Positions 16,291 to 25,300 of a stretch of DNA of 39,896 nt are shown here, piece after piece. The stretch covers positions 1 through 39,896 of the forward strand of contig CAYRES010000017.1 of the NCBI GenBank assembly GCA_964423425.1. Direction: 5' to 3'. Under the pieces are notes generated by a model that worked only from the letters and a program-made list of their open reading frames with translations, was not told the DNA's origin and searched no databases. How positions within the stretch are numbered: position 1 is the stretch's first letter; every line of letters starts with the position of its first letter. The translations under genes and the position numbers were made by a program. Origin of the DNA: CAYRES01 sp964423425 (GTDB taxonomy: Bacteria; Actinomycetota; Thermoleophilia; RBG-16-64-13).

Positions 16291-17504
16291 AGAAGACGAG
16301 CGGAATAGTGGTCTTGGCCTGCCTTCTGGGCATGTGCCTGCTCGCGTGCGGGTGTGGCTCATCCACCCAGCCGATCACCTCGACCACAGTGGTCCCGGAT
16401 CTCGATACGTTCACGGTGGACGGGTGGGCGCTCAGCGTCTTGGCGGAGAATGAACCCGTGAACGACCCGGCCCTGGATGCGGGCCGCGCGGTCTGGGGCC
16501 GGCAGAGCTACTCGGGCTACTCGGGCCACACCGCCGCTGTCTTTCTCTATGACGCTCAAGGGCGGACTCTGGCCACCATCTCGGAAGGGCTGGACGCCTT
16601 TGACGTCGATCTCGTGGGTGACCTTCTGGTGTGTTCTGTCCCGAGAGATGATCGGTGGGACGTCCTTCTTTTCGATCTTGGCAAGAAGGAGGAACGCATC
16701 ATCGGCTCGAGCCGCTGGGCTCTGCGCGACTCGCAGTTCGCGGACGGCTTCGTGGTATGGACCCAGCGGGCCTCGCAGTCCCACCAGAGGATTTCTGCCC
16801 TCATGTCGTTCGAGCTCGCCTCCGGCAAGACACGGGTGATAGCCGACCTCTCCCACGATCTCACCGGCCTGGGTGATGTGTGGGTGGGCGAGAGTTGGGT
16901 CGTGTTTGAGGCTTGGGGGTCGGGCCCGGACCCGGTCTTGCGGGCCGCACGCCTGGGAGGCGAAGGTGGCCTCACGGAGCTTCCGTCCGACATCACCCCG
17001 CAGGACCTCGAGGGCGATCACCTCTACTACGTTACGAGAACCCGGACAGGCGAAGAGGAGCTTCGCCATCTGGACCTTCGCACCGGAGAGGATGAGCTTG
17101 TCCGCTCCGGAGGCGAGTATCAGAGCGTGCGGGTGGACAAAGACCACCTGGCCTGGGCAACCTGGGAGGATGGACACGCCGCCATCGTGTGCATAGATAG
17201 AGCGACGGGCGACGAGGTCCACATCCCCTCCCCGCAGGGAATGGTCGGCCATCTTGTCCTTCGAGGCAACCTTCTCCTCTGGAAACGCGTCCCGGGTCCG
17301 CCGCAGCCCACCGACGACCCCACCCATCTCTTCGTGTACGACATCGCCCGTGGTAAGACCACCGATCTCGGATCCCTCTATGACTATGAACAGTGGTACA
17401 CGACCGACGGAGAATCGATTCTGTTCCCGGACCGGCAGGTACAGAACGGGCCGGTGCGGCTGATTCTGGCGGAGCCGAGGACCGGAGAGGAGAGTGCGCA
17501 GTGA
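16287..17504 (+). CDS. Lipoprotein with beta-propeller-like repeats
   Basis: The 405-residue product starts with KKTSGIVVLACLLGMCLLACGC, a lipoprotein signal with the lipobox LLAC or LACGC. Repeated units of a strand ending in D-x-x-x-G (LFDLGKKEERII, SFELASGKTRVIADL, HLDLRTGEDELV, CIDRATGDEVHI, VYDIARGKTTDL) recur about every 45-50 residues, each followed by a W-containing segment (VVWTQRAS, WVVFEAW, LAWATWEDG, LLLWKRV). This is the pattern of TolB- or WD40-like six-bladed propellers. It follows the kelch gene with an ATGA overlap and is probably made together with it. No enzymatic residues are evident. Confidence 0.75.
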   Translation: MKKTSGIVVLACLLGMCLLACGCGSSTQPITSTTVVPDLDTFTVDGWALSVLAENEPVNDPALDAGRAVWGRQSYSGYSGHTAAVFLYDAQGRTLATISEGLDAFDVDLVGDLLVCSVPRDDRWDVLLFDLGKKEERIIGSSRWALRDSQFADGFVVWTQRASQSHQRISALMSFELASGKTRVIADLSHDLTGLGDVWVGESWVVFEAWGSGPDPVLRAARLGGEGGLTELPSDITPQDLEGDHLYYVTRTRTGEEELRHLDLRTGEDELVRSGGEYQSVRVDKDHLAWATWEDGHAAIVCIDRATGDEVHIPSPQGMVGHLVLRGNLLLWKRVPGPPQPTDDPTHLFVYDIARGKTTDLGSLYDYEQWYTTDGESILFPDRQVQNGPVRLILAEPRTGEESAQ

Positions 17505-17970
17505 GCTACAACGGGGAACTTGTGTCGGCGCTGCGCTGGGGGCGGCAGGCTGCACGAGCGACACCTCCTCCGGCACAGACCCCTTCACGCGAGGCTGTGC
17601 CATCGAAGGTATCTGGATAGGTCGGGGCTCCGACGCGGATCTGGCCATGCTCGGGGAGGGACCTCTTCCCACCCCCGTAGACGAGGTAGAGCAGGCTATA
17701 GCCGATGGCCGGGCGGTCGCCATCGCACAAGCGAGACCTGCTGAGGTGGAGCGTCTCATTTCGAGCGCCTCTCATCTTCATGGGCGAGATGACTCGCCCC
17801 ATTCGTCAGGCGGAGTGCTCGAGAGCGGTTGCGGCCACAATCACTTATCCTCCAGGCTTTCGGACACCAGTCCGGCTCCATTCCAGCATGCCGCCTGCTC
17901 CTCAAGATGCCCCCATTACCCGATACCACCGGGCCTCTCGCCCTTTGTGTTACTGCCACCAACTGTTTAG
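17494..17970 (+). pseudogene. Small lipoprotein gene, best-preserved copy (3 of 3)
   Basis: A GTG at 17494 overlaps the previous stop by 11 bases and opens a 158-codon frame with a short hydrophobic segment and lipobox LGAAGC (cysteine 20), followed by DPFTRG, CAIEGIWIG, ADLAMLGEGPLP and a helical EVEQAIADGR. After about residue 92 the composition becomes rich in Ser, Pro, His and Cys and looks non-coding, so the gene is probably truncated or frameshifted near 17770. Two more decayed relatives lie at 1771 and 7931. It could still be an intact short lipoprotein; I rate both readings similarly likely. Confidence 0.4.
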
Positions 17971-17973
17971 AAT
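17945..17973 (+). promoter_or_regulatory. Candidate sigma-70-type promoter for ispE
   Basis: TTGTGT (17945-17950) and TAGAAT (17968-17973) are 17 bases apart. The -10 is a 5/6 match and the -35 a 3/6 match to consensus. It lies about 50 bases before the ispE start and marks the boundary between the lipoprotein region and the housekeeping block. Confidence 0.4.
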
Positions 17974-18025
17974 GGCGCTGCTCTAGGGCGGCGTCCTTGC
18001 GGGGGCGCCATCGAGAAGGGGTGCC

Positions 18026-18988
18026 ATGTCTTCTACACGGGCAACCGTGGACTGCCGTTCGGCGTGCGCCAAAGTGAATCTCTCGCTGTTGGTCGGGCCG
18101 CTGCGCGACGACGGCTATCACGACATATGGACCGTGTTCGCGCCGGTCACGATATGCGATGAGATCGAGTTCGCCATCTCGGCCTGCGCTCCCGGCGGCG
18201 TGCGCCCTTCGCTTCTCGTGCAGTGCCCGGGAGTACCTCAGGCCGACAACCTGGTCACGAAGGCTTTGCGGAGCCTGGAGGCAGAGACAGGTTGGTGTCT
18301 GGGCGGTTTCGTCAACATTCAGAAGGTCATCCCCACCGCTTCGGGCCTTGGGGGCGGCAGTTCTGATGCGGCGGCTGCGCTCCGCGCGGGAGCGGAGGCT
18401 ATCGAGGCGGCAGGCGGCCCCTCCACCTCGGACCACGTGCTGCGGAAGCTGGCCTGCGGGTTGGGGGCCGACGTGTCCTTCTTCCTCGATGCCCGTCCCT
18501 CCGTGGGCCGTGGCGTGGGAGAGCTGTTGGAGCCTCTGCCCCTCCCCGAGATTCCCTTGGTGCTCCTGCTTCCGCAGGAGGAGCTGTCGGCCGGCGAGGT
18601 GTACCAGACCTACGACGGGGTTGCATCAGCCGAGAGCTCGTCTTCGTTCCGAGCGCGGTACCGGGTGGGTGAGCTGTCGTGGCGGGCTCTCTCCGATGCC
18701 TGGGTCTCAGCGGATCTGAGCGTGGGGGCGGCCATCACGCAGTCTGCGGGCCTGCTCATGAACGACCTGGAAGCGGCCTGCCTGCACCTCCTCCCGTCGC
18801 TTAAGGCCCGGCGGGACGCTCTCGCGCGGGAGGGCGCGTTGGGAGCGATCATCAGTGGTTCCGGCCCCACCGTATTCGGTGTGTTCGCCTCCCCGGAGGA
18901 CGCCGACGAAGCCGGCGCGACGTTGCGTGCCCTGGGTTACGAAGCGTACCGGGCGGCCACGATGGCGGGGTCGTTCGCTGCGGCCTGA
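18026..18988 (+). CDS. ispE: 4-diphosphocytidyl-2-C-methyl-D-erythritol kinase
   Basis: IspE is the GHMP-family kinase that phosphorylates CDP-methylerythritol in the MEP pathway for isoprenoid precursors, in the cytoplasm. The 320-residue protein shows the N-terminal catalytic lysine motif SACAKVNLSLLV, the glycine-rich ATP loop PTASGLGGGSSDAAAAL (about residues 106-122), the GLGADVSFFL segment with the catalytic Asp, and the C-terminal SGSGPTVFGVF. The length is slightly above the usual 280-310. The ATG has GAGAAGGGG upstream. In many Actinomycetota rsmA lies just upstream of ispE; here the neighbour is the lipoprotein region instead. The downstream gene is tRNA-Gln. Confidence 0.95.
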   Translation: MSSTRATVDCRSACAKVNLSLLVGPLRDDGYHDIWTVFAPVTICDEIEFAISACAPGGVRPSLLVQCPGVPQADNLVTKALRSLEAETGWCLGGFVNIQKVIPTASGLGGGSSDAAAALRAGAEAIEAAGGPSTSDHVLRKLACGLGADVSFFLDARPSVGRGVGELLEPLPLPEIPLVLLLPQEELSAGEVYQTYDGVASAESSSSFRARYRVGELSWRALSDAWVSADLSVGAAITQSAGLLMNDLEAACLHLLPSLKARRDALAREGALGAIISGSGPTVFGVFASPEDADEAGATLRALGYEAYRAATMAGSFAAA

Positions 18989-19117
18989 GCCCATCGCGCG
19001 AGCGCACCGTTCCCGGTGGCGACTGCGGTCTGTTCCCGTCTGCGTCACGCCTGAGTCGGTGGCTGTTCTGGCCGTTTGCGCCCGCCCACGTGCAGGTATC
19101 GCCGGCCGTTTGTGAAG

Positions 19118-19147
19118 TTGACACCTGAGAATGACCTGACCTATACT
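19118..19147 (+). promoter_or_regulatory. Strong sigma-70-type promoter for tRNA-Gln
   Basis: TTGACA (19118-19123) matches consensus exactly, and TATACT (19142-19147) matches 5/6, with an 18-base spacer. The tRNA begins 21 bases after the -10, as expected for a short leader. Confidence 0.8.
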
Positions 19148-19167
19148 CCCTGGGCTCATGGGTCCGT

Positions 19168-19240
19168 TGGGGCGTAGCCAAGTGGTAAGGCAACGGGTTT
19201 TGGTCCCGTGATTTCGGAGGTTCGAATCCTCCCGCCCCAG
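19168..19240 (+). tRNA. tRNA-Gln (anticodon TTG)
   Basis: The 7-bp acceptor stem pairs TGGGGCG with CGCCCCA, followed by discriminator G. The anticodon stem ACGGG/CCCGT closes a 7-base loop TTTTGGT, which places TTG at positions 34-36. The T arm contains GGTTCGAATCC. The 73-nt gene does not encode CCA. The variable loop is short, as for a class I tRNA. Confidence 0.95.
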
Positions 19241-19374
19241 TTCTTCGTGTGCCGGTGTGAGCCTCGTGTGCCCACCCGGCCGTCGTGTGGTGCGACGGCG
19301 TTGCCTCCAGACTGTCGAAAAGAGTTCCGTTTGCCCGATCCAAGACCCAACGTCTATTCCGCTCGGAAGGCGCG

Positions 19375-20508
19375 GTGACCCCTCCCCTGGCCTGCACCGT
19401 GGTACTGGCCGCGGGACTGGGCACGCGCATGAAGTCGCGCACTCCCAAAGTGCTTCACCCCGTCTGTGGTCTCAGCTTGATTGAACACGTGCTGCGGGCG
19501 GCGGCGGCGGTATCCGGCGCCAAGACTGTGGTGGTGCTGGGTCACGGCCACGAGCAGGTGCGGCCACTCTTGCCTCCGGAGGCCAGAGTGGCACTGCAGA
19601 GGGAGCAGAAGGGCACCGGCCACGCCGTGCTGGCGGCAGCCGAGCAGTTGCTGGGCGCGGGGGAGAAGGTGTCGGGGAAAGCGGAGGTAACGGGCGGCCC
19701 GCGTGACGAGGGCACCGGCCCGCGCAACGAGGGCACCGGGGCATATGACCGCGGCAAATGTGCGCTGCCCGCAGAGAGCCAGGTGATGCTGGTGCTCCCC
19801 GGCGACACTCCCCTGGTGACGGGCGAGGTACTGATGTCGCTGGTGGAAGGCCACTTCGCCACGGGTGTCGAGGCCACCGTCCTCACCATGGAGCTCGATG
19901 ATCCCACGGGCTACGGCCGGGTGATCAGGAGTGAGGACGGCTTGGTGGAGCGCATAGTGGAGCACCGTGACGCCGCTCCGGAAGAGCGGGTGGTGCGTGA
20001 GGTCAACAGTGGCATGTATGTGTTGCCCGTGCGACGCACCGTCGAGATACTGGCCGGGCTCGGCACCGACAACGCGCAAGGCGAGTTGTATCTCACTGAT
20101 GTGCTCGGGTCGCTTCGCAGCGAGGGGGCGCGCGTGGGCGCCGTGCGGGCCCCCGACGCGCGCCGCCTGTTGGGCGTGAACACCCGGGTGGAGCTGGCCG
20201 AGGCGTCCTCCATCATGCGGGCCGAGATATGCCGGCACTGGATGCTGGCCGGGGTCACCATCGATGATCCCGGCTCCACGTACGTCGAGGCCGGTGTCAC
20301 CCTGGAAGCCGACGTGCGTCTACGCCCCTTCACGGTGCTGGAGGGGAATACGGTGGTCGAGCGGGATTGTGTGCTCGGGCCCTTCGTTACGGTGCGCGAC
20401 GGGTTTGTCGGCGCCGGCTCCCACGTATACAATTCATTTGTGGAAGGAATGAGGCTGGCACCGGGTACCGATCTGGGCCCCTTCGCCTGCGTACGGGCCG
20501 GGGAGTAG
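19375..20508 (+). CDS. glmU: GlmU, C-terminally truncated with internal insertion
   Basis: GlmU is normally bifunctional: the N-terminal pyrophosphorylase makes UDP-GlcNAc and the C-terminal left-handed beta-helix acetylates GlcN-1-P. The N-terminal half is clear, with VVLAAGLGTRMKS and PKVLHPVCG (residues 10-32), QKGTGHAV, LPGDTPLV, and NSGMYVL. A roughly 30-residue insertion (about 97-135), including two copies of a 7-residue unit (GPRDEGT, GPRNEGT), separates GTGHAV from LPGD. The 377-residue protein ends with a few hexapeptide coils (ADVRLRPFTVLEG, ACVRAGE), so the coils with the catalytic His, Tyr, Asn and Lys of the acetyltransferase are missing. I chose the GTG at 19375 because GGAAGG lies upstream and the family motif starts eight codons later. 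Confidence 0.88.
   Translation: MTPPLACTVVLAAGLGTRMKSRTPKVLHPVCGLSLIEHVLRAAAAVSGAKTVVVLGHGHEQVRPLLPPEARVALQREQKGTGHAVLAAAEQLLGAGEKVSGKAEVTGGPRDEGTGPRNEGTGAYDRGKCALPAESQVMLVLPGDTPLVTGEVLMSLVEGHFATGVEATVLTMELDDPTGYGRVIRSEDGLVERIVEHRDAAPEERVVREVNSGMYVLPVRRTVEILAGLGTDNAQGELYLTDVLGSLRSEGARVGAVRAPDARRLLGVNTRVELAEASSIMRAEICRHWMLAGVTIDDPGSTYVEAGVTLEADVRLRPFTVLEGNTVVERDCVLGPFVTVRDGFVGAGSHVYNSFVEGMRLAPGTDLGPFACVRAGE
19696..19737 (+). repeat. Tandem 21-bp repeat within glmU
   Basis: Two adjacent 21-base units (19696-19716 and 19717-19737) differ at two positions and keep the reading frame, encoding GPRDEGT then GPRNEGT. They lie in the insertion between the GTGHAV and LPGD motifs of GlmU. Confidence 0.75.
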
Positions 20509-20570
20509 CCGTAGCGGCAGCCCGCAATGCCGACGGGAATACGGCACCGATGTTCCTACAACCGCCGTGC

Positions 20571-20639
20571 GGCCCCAGGCGGCCCGCCGGTGGCCCGCGG
20601 CCGGCGCGCACGTTGGGCCCCAGGCGGCCCGCCGGTGGC
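20571..20639 (+). repeat. 24-bp direct repeat in the glmU-prs gap
   Basis: The 24-base segment at 20571-20594 (GGCCCCAGGCGGCCCGCCGG followed by TGGC) recurs exactly at 20616-20639, with 21 bases between. The whole region is extremely G+C rich, so the unit can also fold on itself (GGCGGCCCGCC). It is in the intergenic region before prs. Confidence 0.75.
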
Positions 20640-20706
20640 GCGCGGCGGGTGCGGTGATGTAATGTGAATGTCTCACGGTGTGCCGGGTATCGAGGAGAGA
20701 GGACGC

Positions 20707-21723
20707 ATGATCGACGAGGGAGGCAGGCTTCTCACCCAGAGCGTGGGTCACCACGCATTCCATGGGGAAGGGAATCGGCTGCTGGTCTTCTCCGGCCGGG
20801 GCAATCCCGAGCTGGGTGCGAAGATCGCAGCCAAGCTTGGGGGGGAGCTTGGCCGGGTGCAGCTCACGACGTTCGCCGACGGCGAGATCTACTGCAAGTA
20901 CGAGGACAGCGTACGCGGGGCGGACGTGTTCTTGGTGCAGTCCACCGGCCGTCCGGTGAACGAGAACCTCATGGAGCTTCTCATCATGATCCAGGCGGCC
21001 CGCTTGGCCTCGGCCAAGCGCATCACCGCCGTGATCCCCTACTACGGCTACTGCCGGCAGGACAAGAAGAGCCAGCCGCGGGAGCCCATCACGGCCAAAT
21101 TGGTGGCCGATCTGCTGCAGGCGGCGGGGGCCGACCGTGCACTCACCATGGACCTTCATGCCGGGCAGTTGCAGGGGTTCTTCGATATCCCTGTCGACCA
21201 CATGACGGCGCTTCCCATGTTGGCCGACTACTTCAAGTTCAAGAACCTCGGTGACATCGTCGTGGTGTCACCCGATGCGGGTGGAGTGAAGACGGCCAAG
21301 CGCTGCGCCGAACGCCTCGATGCTGAACTCGCCATCTTGAGCAAGGTGCGTCCCACACACAACCAGTCGAAGGTTCTCTACGTCATCGGCAATGTGACCG
21401 GGAAGACGGCCGTCATAGTCGATGACCTCATCGACACCGCCGGCACACTCTGCAATGGGGCCCAAGCCTTGATCGATCAGGGTGCAGTGGCGGTGTACGC
21501 TGCGGCCACCCACGCCGTCCTGTCCGACAACGCCTACGAGCGGATCGCCCAGTCGGTGCTCGAGGAGGTTGTAGTCACCGACACGGTTCCCTTGGTTTCC
21601 ACGGACGACACCTCGAAGATAACGGTGCTCTCCATCGCGAGTATCCTTGCCGACACCATCCACAATGTGTTCAACCAGGAGTCGGTGTCGGAACTGTTCC
21701 ACGGGGAGAATCAGCTGTTCTGA
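20707..21723 (+). CDS. prs: Ribose-phosphate pyrophosphokinase (PRPP synthase)
   Basis: Prs makes PRPP from ribose 5-phosphate and ATP, feeding purine, pyrimidine, His, Trp and NAD synthesis. The 338-residue product has the ATP-binding flexible-loop region TTFADGEIYCKYEDSVRGADVFLVQS, the conserved IPYYGYCRQDKKSQPREPITAKLVADLL block, the AVTMDLHA-type LTMDLHAGQLQGFF, and the ribose-phosphate (PRPP) loop VDDLIDTAGTL. I chose the ATG at 20707 (GAGAGGA upstream) over the in-frame start at 20668. The length is near the 310-330 typical of class I enzymes with a slightly extended N-terminus. It overlaps or abuts pth downstream. Confidence 0.95.
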   Translation: MIDEGGRLLTQSVGHHAFHGEGNRLLVFSGRGNPELGAKIAAKLGGELGRVQLTTFADGEIYCKYEDSVRGADVFLVQSTGRPVNENLMELLIMIQAARLASAKRITAVIPYYGYCRQDKKSQPREPITAKLVADLLQAAGADRALTMDLHAGQLQGFFDIPVDHMTALPMLADYFKFKNLGDIVVVSPDAGGVKTAKRCAERLDAELAILSKVRPTHNQSKVLYVIGNVTGKTAVIVDDLIDTAGTLCNGAQALIDQGAVAVYAAATHAVLSDNAYERIAQSVLEEVVVTDTVPLVSTDDTSKITVLSIASILADTIHNVFNQESVSELFHGENQLF

Positions 21724-22301
21724 TCTTCAAACGGTCACAGCGCCGGGACGCGTGGCTCGTCGCGTGCTTGGGTAACCCGGGCAAGGGCTATCAGGGCCAC
21801 AGGCACAGCGTGGGCTTCATGGTGGGCGAGGAGCTCGTTCGCCGCTTCGGCTTGGACAAGCCTCGTTCGAGGTTCCAAGGCTTGGTGTGGACCTGCTACG
21901 TGGACGGCAGGGAGGTACTCATACTCCTGCCGCAGACCTACATGAATCGCTCCGGCCGCTCTGTCATCGATGCTGTGGGGCGCCACCATATTCCCGTGAA
22001 GCACATTGTGGTCGTTCACGATGACGTCGAGCTCTCTTTCGGAGAGGTGAGGCTCAAGGAGGGTGGCGGCCTTGGGGGCCACAACGGCCTCCGCAGTCTG
22101 GAGCAATCCCTCCACAGCCGCGAGTTCTTCCGCGTGAGAGTGGGTGTGGGGCGGCCGGACGACCCCCGCATCGACCTGGCCGACTACGTACTCTCCCGCT
22201 TCTCTGAGCCCACAGACGAAGTACAGCGGATGGTGTCGAAGGCCGCCGATTTGGTTGAGGAGTGGCTCGCCAAAGAGGCGGAGATCACGTGCCCCGACTG
22301 A
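21720..22301 (+). CDS. pth: Peptidyl-tRNA hydrolase, apparently non-ATG start
   Basis: Pth releases tRNA from peptidyl-tRNA lost by ribosomes. The family hallmark RDAWLVACLGNPGKGYQGHRHSVGFMV includes the catalytic Asn, and PQTYMNRSGRSV, VVHDDVELSFGEVRLKEGGGLGGHNGLRSL and VGVGRP follow, with the catalytic His in RHS and the Asp in HDDVE. The first normal start in frame is a TTG at 21768, but it would cut off the first beta-strand (AWLVACL), which every family member needs. The open frame extends back to a CTG at 21720 that overlaps the prs stop as CTGA and follows GGGGAGA. I therefore place the start at CTG 21720; 21768 is the conventional alternative. The length of 193 residues fits the family. 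Confidence 0.85.
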   Translation: MIFKRSQRRDAWLVACLGNPGKGYQGHRHSVGFMVGEELVRRFGLDKPRSRFQGLVWTCYVDGREVLILLPQTYMNRSGRSVIDAVGRHHIPVKHIVVVHDDVELSFGEVRLKEGGGLGGHNGLRSLEQSLHSREFFRVRVGVGRPDDPRIDLADYVLSRFSEPTDEVQRMVSKAADLVEEWLAKEAEITCPD

Positions 22302-25300
22302 CCTCTTTCGCGCTGGAGCACCCGGCTGTCGCCGACGCCGTGGCCTCCCCTCCGCAAGGGGGAAGGCTGCGGGCTCCCACCTTCGTGCATCCCTATCTGG
22401 CCGCGGCCTTGGCCGACTCGGATCATTGGGCCGGACACCCGTGCCTCATCGTTGCCCCCAGCCTGCGGGCGGCCGAGGAGTTGGCCCGGGAACTGCGGGC
22501 CTTCCTGCCCGGCCGGGAGGTCCACCACCTGCCGGCGCGAGGCGTGTGGTACGGCTCGCAGGCTCCGGTCGCCCCCCGGGTAGCGGGGCGCCGGGTGGAG
22601 GCCGTGGCCGGCCTCCACCGCGGCGCCGCCGTCGTGGTGGAGGTGGCGACTCTCATGGAGGCGCTGCTGCCTCCGCCGCGCGAACCGGTCCGCCTGGTCC
22701 GGGGTGGGCGAAGCGACTTCGAGCTGCTGCAGCGCGACCTGGCGGAACTGGGATATGAGCGTGTCGATCAGGTGGAAGACCCAGGACAGTTCTCCGTGCG
22801 TGGGGGGCTCATCGATGTGTACAGTGCCGGCGGTCGCTACCCCGCCCGGGTGGAGTTCTGGGGCGACGAGGTGGAGAGCTTGAGAACCTTCTCGCCCTTC
22901 TCCCAGCGTTCGGTGGAGACGCTCGAGGAGCTTGAGATAGTCGCTGCGGCTGAGCGGCTTCCCGCTGAACTGCTCGACTCGACGGATGGTGCGGAGGGAG
23001 TGGAGCCGGCGGTTCCCGTCTTCCTCCCCGATCTGCTGCCGCCGGAGACCCGGGTACTCCACGTCGATCCCCTTGCGGCCATTGGCGCGGTCGAAGCCTT
23101 CCAGGGCGACTTGCGCGACGTCTTCGCCGACGAAGGCGAGGAGGAGCCCGAGATGATCCAAGGGGCTGCCGGCCGCCGTTTCTATGCACCCTGGGCGACT
23201 ATCGAGGGGAGGCTCTCCTCATTTCCCTCCTTCTCCCTGCAGGGTGGGGGCGAAGGCGACTTCGACGTCCATGCGACCAGCGGTGAACTGCCGGTAACCA
23301 GCCTGCCCGAGGCCGAGACAGCCCTCAAGGGTCTGGTATCGCGCGGCTACCGGGTAGCGGTGGCCTTCGAGCACAAGGGTGACGCCGACCGGGCCGAGTA
23401 TGTACTCACGCGCGTGGGGGGGAGCCCGGCGGCCGGCGTCGAGATACCGCGGGAACCCGGCGTCTCCTACCTCGCCCGCAGCCACCGCCGCCACTTCCTG
23501 TTGCCGGACATCAGCCTGGCGCTGCTCACAGAGATGCAGATCTTCCCCAAACGCCGCCGGGCTCCCCATGAACGGCGCCTCGTGGTGGGCGCCGAGCTCT
23601 CCTCTTTCCGGGATCTGCGCAAGGGTGACTACGTGGTGCACGAGGACCACGGCATCGGCTGCTTCGAAGGCATGAGCACCAGAACGGTGGCGGGCATCAC
23701 GCGCGATTATCTCGACATCGGCTTCCGCGACGGTGACATGCTGTACATCCCGCACGACCAGATCCAGAAGGTGGGTAGGTACGTGGGGGCGGGAGGCGCA
23801 GCTCCCGCGCTGTCCAAGTTGGGGGGCAAGGCTTGGGGCCAGATCAAGTCGAGGGTCCGCAAGGCCGTGCGTGAGCTGGCCGGTGAGTTGCTCCAGCTCT
23901 ACGCGCTACGCAAGACGGCGAAAGGGCACGTGTTCTCCGAAGACGGAGAGTGGCAGCGACGGTTCGAACGGGCCTTCCCTTATCAGGAAACCGACGACCA
24001 ACTACGGGCGGTCGATGCGGTGAAGGACGACATGGAGTCCACCCAGCCCATGGACCGGCTCATCTGCGGCGACGTGGGGTACGGCAAGACAGAAGTGGCT
24101 CTGAGGGCGGTGTTCAAGGCGGTGATGGACTCCCGCCAGGTCATGGTGCTCGTTCCCACCACCATTCTCGCCCAACAGCACTACGGCACCTTCCGGGAAC
24201 GGTTCGCAGAGTTCCCGGTGAAGGTGGAGATGCTGTCCCGGTTTCGTACTCCGGGGGAGCAGCGGGCCATCGTGAAAGACTTCAAAGGGGGCAGGGTGGA
24301 TGTCCTGATTGGCACCCACCGTCTGCTCTCTCGCGACATCATGCCCAAGAGCCTGGGCCTTGTGGTGATTGATGAGGAGCAGAGGTTCGGTGTGGCCCAG
24401 AAGGAGGCTCTGCGCCGGCTGAAGTTGAAGTCCGACGTGCTCACGCTCACCGCCACGCCCATCCCGCGCACGCTGCAGATGTCGCTCTCCGGGGTGCGGG
24501 ACATCTCGGTCATCGAAACCCCTCCCCGCGACCGCCATCCGGTGCAGACCTACGTGGGCTACTACGAAGAGGGGATGGTGAAGCGGGCAATCGAGCGGGA
24601 GGTAGACCGGGGTGGCCAGGTGTTCTACCTGCACAACAGGGTCGACACCATCGCCAAGGCGGCGGTGCGTCTGGCCGGCATCGTACCCCGGGTACGCATC
24701 GGGATCGCCCACGGGCAGATGAGTGAACGCGAGCTCGAGGATGTCATGCTCGCCTTCTTGCGGGGTGACTACGACGTGCTCGTGACCACCACCATCATCG
24801 AGAGCGGCTTGGATATCCCCAATGCCAACACGCTCATCGTGGAGCGGGCCGACCTGCTCGGTCTCTCCCAGCTCTACCAGATTCGTGGCCGTATCGGGCG
24901 GTCTTCCCGGGTGGCGCACGCCTTTCTCTTCCACCCCGACGAGGAGGGTCTCACCGAAGAGGCCCGCGCCCGGCTCGCCACCCTCTCCGACTACACCGAG
25001 CTCGGCTCCGGCTTCAAGATTGCGATGCGCGACCTTGAGATCCGCGGAGCCGGAAATCTGCTGGGCGACGAGCAGTCGGGCCACATCGCCGCGCTGGGTT
25101 TCGAGATGTACCTGTCCGTCCTGCAGGAGGCGGTGGACGCCATGCAGGACCAGGAGGCGAGGATCGAGACCGTACCGCGGGTGGAGGTGGGTATCTCGGC
25201 CTACGTCCCCTCCGACTACGTGCCCTACGAAGCGGCCAAGGTCGATATCCACCGCCGCATCGCCGGCGCCAAGGCAGTCGCGGAGTTGGCCGGGCTCCGA

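Noticed and set aside
16359..17759. A 466-codon open frame on the minus strand
   Set aside because: It is antisense to the propeller lipoprotein gene, which has a signal peptide, lipobox and an ATGA-coupled start.
20509..20706. The missing C-terminus of GlmU in another frame
   Set aside because: None of the three forward frames in this gap shows hexapeptide-repeat residues or the acetyltransferase motifs, and the gap is too short.
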